A DNA stretch of 5,541 bases from Phycisphaerales bacterium (GTDB lineage: Bacteria > Planctomycetota > Phycisphaerae > Phycisphaerales > SM1A02), in NCBI GenBank assembly GCA_022447165.1, contig JAKVBR010000015.1, positions 10,829 to 16,369 of the forward strand, in the 5' to 3' direction. The notes under the pieces are model-generated. The model did not search any database, was not told where the DNA came from, and was given only the letters and a program-made list of their open reading frames with translations. This document shows, in pieces, positions 1 through 4,818 of the stretch. A program made the position numbers and the translations under genes. The stretch's first letter is position 1; each line of letters opens with the position of its first letter.

Positions 1-548
1 GCATGCGTTTCAGCAAGTTCAACGCCAATTGGGTCGCGTAACATTGCTGACCATGTGCCATCTTGATCTTGCCTACTTAACGATGAGGGTAACCCCTCAG
101 CGAAAGTGACGGACCACCCTTTTGCCCAATCGTCGCCGTCGACAGGGATTGGTTCAAAACCGATTAACTGCAGTGCTAATAGCGCATCTGCAAGAAACAA
201 CTCTTGATCATTCATTCTGAGGACTGAACGCTCTTGCGTAAAATCGAACATCCAACTCTCGCCATTTGCGCATCCTGCCCAAACGATGAGTTCTCCGACT
301 TTTGAAACTCTCAGCGAAACATGTTGACCTGATTTCCAAAAGTCAAAATCACCTTGCTCTCGGTGTTTTCCGTTTTCGTCTTCCCATTTAAATTCAATCA
401 CTCCGTAGCCCACGAGTTCTTTGAACTTGCTTGTTCTCTCGGCTTCACGCTCCGCGATACCAACAATAGTTGGTTTGTCATGAAAATTTTCAATTTTTTC
501 TTGAGTGCAACTCAGAAGTAGCAATGAGAGGAGCAGAAGTCGCCACAT
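1..548 (-). CDS. Putative lipoprotein, possibly LolA/LolB-like (partial, 3' end beyond window)
   Basis: Reading the minus strand from the ATG at 546-548 gives 182 codons with no stop before the left edge, so the C-terminus is missing. The N-terminus is MWRLLLLSLLLLSC: a short positive start, a leucine-rich core and a lipobox ending at Cys14. This predicts a signal peptidase II-processed lipoprotein. Residue +2 after the Cys is Thr, not Asp. The mature part is hydrophilic, with alternating beta-type stretches such as GYGVIEFKW, HVSLRVSKVGELIVW and ESWMFDF around residues 50-105. That pattern recalls the open beta-barrel of LolA/LolB-type lipoprotein carriers, but this is a resemblance by eye and not a domain match. 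The ATG directly follows the TAA of the upstream gene (no gap), and an AAGG lies about 10 nt upstream inside that gene, so translation is probably coupled. The reading frame is well supported; the function is not known. Confidence 0.8.
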   Translation of the reverse strand, partial: MWRLLLLSLLLLSCTQEKIENFHDKPTIVGIAEREAERTSKFKELVGYGVIEFKWEDENGKHREQGDFDFWKSGQHVSLRVSKVGELIVWAGCANGESWMFDFTQERSVLRMNDQELFLADALLALQLIGFEPIPVDGDDWAKGWSVTFAEGLPSSLSRQDQDGTWSAMLRDPIGVELAETH

Positions 549-1064
549 TTAAAAATCGCCTTGAAGAATCTCACCAAGTTGGTCAGACAAATCTTGAATT
601 TCCTCTTCCTCGATACCTGGATTCCGAACGGCGAGGGGCTCACTATCGGTGCCCCTGAATTTCAGATTCCAAAGTTCCCCTTGTTCATCTTGGTCTCTTG
701 AGACGAATTGCAATTTTCGCTTCCGTAGAAGTACAAGTGCCAAAATATAGCGAAAAGCGACCCTTTGAGGCCGTTCATCGCCATCTAGGCGCTCAAACAA
801 GTCAAGTAACACTTCATCATCAATGACTATATCCTGCTTGTCTTCTTTATTAGGAACGAGGTATCGCCAGTGACTAAAAAGCCGCTCTGGAGGCGGTGTA
901 CCTTCCCATGACGCCTCTGAATAATCAAATCGATCGAAGCCCTCGTCTTCTTCTCGTTCGCATAATGCAGCCACCGCTTTTGTCCCAGGGGTTAATGTGT
1001 CACCGCTGATTGAACAAATTCCGGTAGATCGAGACACACTTTGTGCATTTCCGAATCGTGTCAT
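549..1064 (-). CDS. Conserved hypothetical protein, 171 aa
   Basis: This encodes a soluble protein of 171 residues with no signal peptide or membrane segment. The N-terminal part (about 14-36) reads TGICSISGDTLTPGTKAVAAL, a shape like a small metal-ribbon or treble-clef edge (Cys, Gly, Pro-Gly turn), but too few Cys remain to argue for zinc binding. The middle has SWEGTPPPERLFSHWRYLVP (52-71), then an acidic helix IDDEVLLDLFERL (81-93) and a basic hydrophobic helix FRYILALVLLRKRKL (104-118). The end is acidic and helical (PGIEEEEIQDLSDQLGEIL). I recall similar proteins in Planctomycetota, always of unknown function. The frame stays open upstream to an ATG at 1145, but that start would overlap cdaA. 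I chose the ATG at 1062-1064 because AGGA lies 9 nt upstream (1074-1077) and the residues before it look non-coding. It is followed without a gap by the lipoprotein gene, so the two may act in one process. Confidence 0.82.
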   Translation of the reverse strand: MTRFGNAQSVSRSTGICSISGDTLTPGTKAVAALCEREEDEGFDRFDYSEASWEGTPPPERLFSHWRYLVPNKEDKQDIVIDDEVLLDLFERLDGDERPQRVAFRYILALVLLRKRKLQFVSRDQDEQGELWNLKFRGTDSEPLAVRNPGIEEEEIQDLSDQLGEILQGDF

Positions 1065-1066
1065 AG

Positions 1067-1095
1067 ATGAGAATCCTACGGTATCAGCGTATACT
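1067..1095 (+). promoter_or_regulatory. Candidate promoter for cdaA in the divergent intergenic region
   Basis: TATACT at 1090-1095 matches five of six bases of the sigma-70 -10 consensus. ATGAGA at 1067-1072 matches four of six of the -35 consensus, with a 17-bp spacer. Transcription would start near 1101-1103, only a few bases before the cdaA ATG at 1106, so the message would be leaderless or nearly so. The palindromic hexamer GTATAC at 1089-1094 also gives a weaker TATACG -10-like element on the minus strand, so the two divergent promoters could overlap. This is inferred from consensus matching in a short region, and chance matches are possible. Confidence 0.3.
1074..1077 (-). promoter_or_regulatory. 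Shine-Dalgarno site deciding the start of the 171-aa gene
   Basis: The minus strand reads AGGA here, nine bases before the ATG at 1062-1064. No similar site precedes the longer alternative start at 1145. This supports the shorter protein and leaves the 41 bp between the two divergent genes as true intergenic sequence. Confidence 0.55.
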
Positions 1096-1105
1096 TTGAG
1101 TACAT

Positions 1106-1966
1106 ATGAGTTGGAATATTTTTGGATACGATGTTTTTGAGACAATTATTGAGCTTCTCATCATTTGGCTCAGCGTCTTTTTAGCATTTCGTTTTTTACA
1201 AGGCACAAGAGGTGGCGGTGTGATTCGCGGTCTCATTGTATTGCTTGCTCCCCTTTGGCTTCTCCAAATGCTCGCAGATACGACTGGGCAATTCCAGCGG
1301 CTTGATTTCTTTGCTGAGCAATTCTTGACGTATGTCGTGCTACTACTCATCATCATCTTCCAGCCCGAACTTCGGCAGGCCGCACTCAGAGTGAGTCAAT
1401 CAGGGCTATTCTCTAGGTTCAGCCACGCACCAACCATCGGGGACATCACGATTACATCCATCGCAGATGCTGCCGTCTTCTTAAGTCGAAACCAGTTTGG
1501 CGGACTCATTGCAATTGAACGAGAGAATCGCACCTCTGACCATGTCATTGGCGGGCAATTGATTGACGCTCAAGTGAGTTCATCCTTGCTTCAATCGATC
1601 TTCTGGCCAAACAATCCGCTCCATGATTTAGGTCTCATTATTCGAGGCGACAGAATCACAAAAGCAAGTGTCCAGTTTCCACTCGCAGATGACTCCGTAG
1701 CATTACCCTCTGAGTTGGGCTCAAGACATAGGGCGGCGATTGGATTATCCATGCGGTGTGATGCACTCATTGTTGTCATCAGTGAACAGACGGGGCGTAT
1801 TTCATTCGCAGAGCAAGGCGTGCTGACAACTATCGATAGAGACGAGTTAGAGCAAACGCTTGCGACTCGGTTGAATGCTGAGTTAAGCAGTGAAACTGAG
1901 GCGGAATCAGAAGAAGTAGAAGATACCGAAGTAAACATCCAAGCGACACCGGAGTCAACAGAATGA
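1106..1966 (+). CDS. cdaA: Diadenylate cyclase CdaA (membrane-bound c-di-AMP synthase), 286 aa
   Basis: This enzyme condenses two ATP into cyclic di-AMP, a second messenger tied in other bacteria to potassium, osmotic and cell-wall control. It has the CdaA layout: three N-terminal membrane helices (about 12-31, 37-55 and 72-86), then the IIFQPELR junction (82-90) typical of the family, then a cytoplasmic DisA_N domain (about 110-255). Family landmarks include QLIDAQVS (151-158), FWPNNPLHD (166-174), LGSRHRAAIG (204-213; the RHR motif is intact, with Ser for the usual Thr) and ISEQTGRIS (225-233). The odd point is the DGA motif: here it reads Asp174-Leu175-Gly176, so the catalytic Asp is kept but Gly-Ala is replaced. 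Length is close to that of Firmicutes CdaA (about 270), plus an acidic tail of about 28 residues. No strong Shine-Dalgarno site is seen; only GAG at 1098-1100. It overlaps the ybbR gene by 4 bp. The family call is secure; activity is less so because of the motif change. Confidence 0.95.
   Translation: MSWNIFGYDVFETIIELLIIWLSVFLAFRFLQGTRGGGVIRGLIVLLAPLWLLQMLADTTGQFQRLDFFAEQFLTYVVLLLIIIFQPELRQAALRVSQSGLFSRFSHAPTIGDITITSIADAAVFLSRNQFGGLIAIERENRTSDHVIGGQLIDAQVSSSLLQSIFWPNNPLHDLGLIIRGDRITKASVQFPLADDSVALPSELGSRHRAAIGLSMRCDALIVVISEQTGRISFAEQGVLTTIDRDELEQTLATRLNAELSSETEAESEEVEDTEVNIQATPESTE
1951..1954 (+). promoter_or_regulatory. Shine-Dalgarno site for the ybbR/cdaR-like gene
   Basis: GGAG lies eight bases before the ATG at 1963, inside the last codons of cdaA. 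Together with the ATGA stop/start overlap, it indicates coupled translation of the two proteins. Confidence 0.7.
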
Positions 1967-2973
1967 AGCAAAAAGATACTGGTGTCATGTTCTTGTTTGT
2001 GACAACGCTCACTGTGATTATCTGGCTTTGGGCAGCTGGACAAACGAAAACCGAAGCAACGGTTACGACAACTGTTCGATTTAAAGCACCTGAAGGCATG
2101 ACGAGCACAGTCACGCCGTCGTTTGCTTCAGTAACGCTTACGCTTGAAGGCCCTCGTTCTGCAGTTGACACTGCAAAAGCCGAATGCGCAAATGGACTCG
2201 ATTTAACAGTCGCTGAAACAGACGGCACTGTTTCAATCAATGACATTGCATCAAAACTCAATGCGCTTGATGAATTGAAAACAACTGGAGCGACGACAAT
2301 TGCTGCTGAGCCATCCTCATTTAATGTTGACATTCAAACGATGGTGCAAGTTGAAGCAGCGGTTGAAGCCGTGCTTTCAAACGTCACAGTCAGTGGTGAT
2401 GTGACAGTCAATCCTGCAACTGTAACGCTCAACATTCCAAAACGTGTCAGAGCCACTTTACCTGACGCAATCACAGTGCAGGCAGTAGTGAGTGACTCAG
2501 CCCTCCAACAACTTTCACCAGGCGTCGTTCATACTCGTGATGCAGCGATTCGTCTGCCCATTCCACTTGACGTTCCAGATGTCACTGTCTCGCCAAGCAG
2601 GGTTGAAGTGACGTTTAAGATTCAATCGATGACAGAGAAAACGGTCATCCCACAAGTACGTGTTATTTTGGCCGGTCCGCCAGAAGATTACGCTTCATAC
2701 ACCGTCGAACTGCCACGAAAGACGATTTCAAATGTCACCGTTGAAGGCGATAACGACATTATCGATGGCATTAAATCTGGCGATTACGCCGTCTTTGCAG
2801 TCATCCGACTTGCTTCGAGAGATATGGAGCAAGGCATTAGTTCAAAACCAGTCACATCATTCATTGCCATTGGCAAGGATGGGGTTGGGCACCAACTCGA
2901 TGTGAGCGTTGAAGATCCAGACGCCCTCAAGGTTGAGTTAAACATCGCACCAGTCTCAAAAACCGAAAGTTAA
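1963..2973 (+). CDS. cdaR: YbbR-domain protein, CdaR-like regulator of CdaA, 336 aa
   Basis: This is the probable partner of CdaA. In Firmicutes, CdaR/YbbR is a single-pass membrane protein whose extracytoplasmic YbbR domains modulate diadenylate cyclase activity. Here one N-terminal membrane helix (about residues 7-25, FLFVTTLTVIIWLWAA at its core) follows a short Lys-containing cytoplasmic end. The rest is Thr- and Val-rich beta-structure outside the membrane. I see two to three degenerate YbbR-like units. The first (about 32-125) contains VTLTLEGPRSAVDTAK, a typical YbbR stretch, and ends in AEPSSFNVDI. The second (about 128-222) ends in VSPSRVEVTFKI. The third (about 225-328) is less clear. 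There is no lipobox or catalytic motif. The start overlaps the cdaA stop by 4 bp and has GGAG eight bases upstream. The glmM gene that often follows in Firmicutes is absent; tyrS converges from the other strand three bases after the stop. The family call rests on the pattern plus the neighbour. Confidence 0.88.
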   Translation: MKQKDTGVMFLFVTTLTVIIWLWAAGQTKTEATVTTTVRFKAPEGMTSTVTPSFASVTLTLEGPRSAVDTAKAECANGLDLTVAETDGTVSINDIASKLNALDELKTTGATTIAAEPSSFNVDIQTMVQVEAAVEAVLSNVTVSGDVTVNPATVTLNIPKRVRATLPDAITVQAVVSDSALQQLSPGVVHTRDAAIRLPIPLDVPDVTVSPSRVEVTFKIQSMTEKTVIPQVRVILAGPPEDYASYTVELPRKTISNVTVEGDNDIIDGIKSGDYAVFAVIRLASRDMEQGISSKPVTSFIAIGKDGVGHQLDVSVEDPDALKVELNIAPVSKTES

Positions 2974-2996
2974 TCGTTACGTCCAGCGTGTAGCGA
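2974..2996 (+). terminator. Possible hairpin terminator at the convergent ybbR/tyrS junction
   Basis: On the plus strand, 2974-2982 can pair with 2988-2996 as a nine-pair stem with three G-U wobbles around a five-base loop (CCAGC). A run of six T follows at 3004-3009. The seven-base gap before the T run and the wobble pairs make it a weak intrinsic terminator for ybbR. On the minus strand the wobbles become A-C mismatches, so it would not serve tyrS well, although a five-T stretch follows there too (RNA of 2960-2964). Most of the stem lies inside the 3' end of tyrS because only three bases separate the genes. Confidence 0.3.
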
Positions 2997-4281
2997 ACCA
3001 AGATTTTTTACCACGTCTCAGCAAAATAGTCGTTCCGTGGAGCAAGTCATCTTTGCTGAGCACTCTCTCGAGTGCCTCATCACCATTCACTTTTTTGCCA
3101 TTGACAGCAACGGAACCATTTTGCAAAAACTCTCTTGCTTCTCGTTTGCTTTTACACAGTGAAGTTTGTGGCAACAAATCGACTAGCATTGCTTCGTCAG
3201 TACCAATCAGTGATTTTGAAAACTCCCCTGCTGGAACTTCAGCAAACACATCCCTGAGCATTGCTTCATCAAGTGCGGTGACATCTCCTCCAAAAAGTGC
3301 TTGCGCTGCGTCATTACACCGCCTGACATTCTCTTCACCATGAAAAATTTGCGTCATCTCATCAGCAAGGCGTTTTTGTGCAAGTCGTAAATGGGGAGCA
3401 TCTGCATGCTCTTTTTCGATTCCTTCAATGTCTTCTTGATTTAAGAACGTAAACCAGCGGAGGAACTTTCCAGCGTCTTCATCTGGAACATTCAGCCAGT
3501 ACTGATGGAACGCATACGCAGAAGTCAAATCATCCGTGAGCCATATCGCGCCATCTTCAGTTTTGCCAATCTTTGAACCATCGCTTGCTGTGACGAGCGG
3601 TGACGTGATTCCAGCTCCTCTAAACTCGTTTTCATCTGCTCCGCTCATATCACGGCGGATCAGATCGATGCCAGCAACGATGTTTCCATATTGGTCGCTT
3701 CCTGCAATTTGTACTGTGCAATCGTGGGATTGTCGCAAGTGAAGAAAATCATACGCCTGAAGAATCATGTAACTAAACTCAGTATACGAAATGCCTTGCT
3801 CGCGATTATTGAGCCGGTCTTTGACCGAGTCCTTTTGAATCATTACGTTTACTGAAAAATGTTTCCCCACATCACGAAGCACGTCGATGAAACCAAGTTC
3901 ACAAAGCCAGTCCCCGTTATTGACAATGATGGCTGCATGTTCACCTTCAAAGTCAAGCACCTTGGAAAATGCTCTTAACTGTCCTTGTATGTTTTTTTCA
4001 ACGATTTCTTTTGATTGAAGCGTACGCTCAGCATCTTTCCCAGAAGGGTCACCAATAAGACCTGTCCCTCCACCCATTAATACAATTGGCGTGTGCCCAG
4101 CGAGTTGCCAATGTCGCAGTAGTTTGATTGGCATGTAATTACCAATCGTTAAACTTTCTTTCGTTGGGTCGAAACCGCAATATGCAACACAACCCTTTTG
4201 CTCTAAGTGCGTGCGCAATTCGTCCCCACCAGTCGTTTGGTGAAGGAGCCCGCGCCACTCAAGTTCGTCAAGAAAATTCAT
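2977..4281 (-). CDS. tyrS: Tyrosyl-tRNA synthetase, 434 aa
   Basis: This is a class I synthetase that activates tyrosine with ATP and loads it onto tRNA-Tyr in the cytoplasm. The length fits the bacterial form (E. coli 424). The Rossmann core opens with AYCGFDPTKESLTIGN (33-48) and GGGTGLIGDPSGK (70-82). The tyrosine pocket is covered by ISYTEFSYMILQAYDF (164-179) and IAGSDQYGNIVAGIDLIRR (192-210; Tyr replaces the usual Trp in GSDQWGN). The KMSKS-type loop is DGSKIGKTEDGAIWL (234-248), close to the KFGKT of E. coli. A C-terminal S4-type RNA-binding domain (about 366-430) contains SKREAREFLQNGSVAVNGKK. The odd point is the HIGH signature, which reads Thr45-Ile-Gly-Asn48, so both His are replaced. 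GGAG at 4295-4298 is 13 bases before the ATG, rather far. The gene follows the membrane-protein gene by nine bases and is probably co-transcribed with it and pheS. Confidence 0.97.
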   Translation of the reverse strand: MNFLDELEWRGLLHQTTGGDELRTHLEQKGCVAYCGFDPTKESLTIGNYMPIKLLRHWQLAGHTPIVLMGGGTGLIGDPSGKDAERTLQSKEIVEKNIQGQLRAFSKVLDFEGEHAAIIVNNGDWLCELGFIDVLRDVGKHFSVNVMIQKDSVKDRLNNREQGISYTEFSYMILQAYDFLHLRQSHDCTVQIAGSDQYGNIVAGIDLIRRDMSGADENEFRGAGITSPLVTASDGSKIGKTEDGAIWLTDDLTSAYAFHQYWLNVPDEDAGKFLRWFTFLNQEDIEGIEKEHADAPHLRLAQKRLADEMTQIFHGEENVRRCNDAAQALFGGDVTALDEAMLRDVFAEVPAGEFSKSLIGTDEAMLVDLLPQTSLCKSKREAREFLQNGSVAVNGKKVNGDEALERVLSKDDLLHGTTILLRRGKKSWFATRWT

Positions 4282-4290
4282 TTGTACAGT

Positions 4291-4818
4291 TTATCTCCAC
4301 TGAGCAATATCGGCTTTCACTTTTTGTTTGTTGAAGAAAATGATGAGCCCAACTGGAAGCGCTAATTGCATGGGCATTGCAATCAATAACTGCGCGAGGA
4401 ACATTGCCTTCACTTCGGAGTTCGAAGCAACAAGTAACCACCTTGGCACCCAATTCATCAGGACAACCACGGTTGTGAAAATGATGAAACAGAATGACCA
4501 TAAGATGAGTCGCTTTGGCACTTTGGGATCTCTTTGGATGAGAAAAATGCCCTGCATGAGCAAAAACAGCGAGAAACAGACGACACAGATGCTGCTTGCC
4601 CTCGCAAACCACATTGGAGGTCCGTGCTCAATGAGTTCTGCTTGAAGCGAATCGCTCAATTCCCCTTCACCGATTGGAATTGCGGTATGGAGTTGTTGCA
4701 ATTCATCCATGCCAGAGAGTCCAAGGCAACCACCAAACAGCATTAATCCACCAACAATAACGCAAATTGCACCGCATACGGTGACCCATTGCGCTGGTTT
4801 CGATTCTAGTTCGTTCAA
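4291..4818 (-). CDS. Four-helix integral membrane protein of unknown function, 175 aa
   Basis: I do not recognise this family. Four hydrophobic helices are visible at about residues 11-34, 72-94, 103-125 and 138-162. A polar, partly acidic loop between the first two (about 36-70) contains GEGELSDSLQAELIEHGPP, and a short basic, polar tail ends the protein. TM1 is Gly-rich (GGLMLFGGCLGLSG). There is no lipobox, ATP-binding or peptidase motif. The start is TTG at 4816-4818, overlapping the pheS TGA by 4 bp (TTGA). It is supported by GAGG at 4824-4827, five bases upstream, and the next ATG (Met26) would cut into TM1. tyrS starts nine bases after its stop. The context is two aromatic aminoacyl-tRNA synthetases, which says little about function because the protein shows no tRNA- or amino acid-related feature. 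It could be a small transport or envelope protein, or simply a passenger in the operon. Confidence 0.8.
   Translation of the reverse strand: MNELESKPAQWVTVCGAICVIVGGLMLFGGCLGLSGMDELQQLHTAIPIGEGELSDSLQAELIEHGPPMWFARASSICVVCFSLFLLMQGIFLIQRDPKVPKRLILWSFCFIIFTTVVVLMNWVPRWLLVASNSEVKAMFLAQLLIAMPMQLALPVGLIIFFNKQKVKADIAQWR

Noticed and set aside
470..658. Plus-strand open frame of 62 codons over the lipoprotein/hypothetical junction
   Set aside because: It is antisense to two well-supported minus-strand genes, short and featureless.
1065..1145. Longer N-terminus (27 more residues) for the 171-aa minus-strand protein
   Set aside because: It would overlap the cdaA start, has no ribosome site, and the added residues do not resemble the rest of the protein. 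AGGA correctly spaced before 1064 favours the shorter form.
1591..2043. Minus-strand open frame of 150 codons within cdaA
   Set aside because: It is antisense to the conserved cyclase domain, has no motif, and overlaps another shadow frame.
1830..2333. Minus-strand open frame of 167 codons across the cdaA/ybbR junction
   Set aside because: Its predicted protein is Ser/Val-rich low-complexity sequence, the mirror of the Thr/Val-rich ybbR codons. The plus-strand frames have clear family motifs, so this is a shadow.
2383..2405. Inverted repeat GTCACA / TGTGAC inside ybbR
   Set aside because: Six-base arms in a coding stretch with repeated Val-Thr-Val codons; the pairing is explained by the repeated beta-strand sequence and is likely chance.
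4268..4612. Second minus-strand frame of 114 codons overlapping the membrane protein gene
   Set aside because: It is out of frame with the four-helix protein, has no credible ribosome site or motif, and would overlap the tyrS start.
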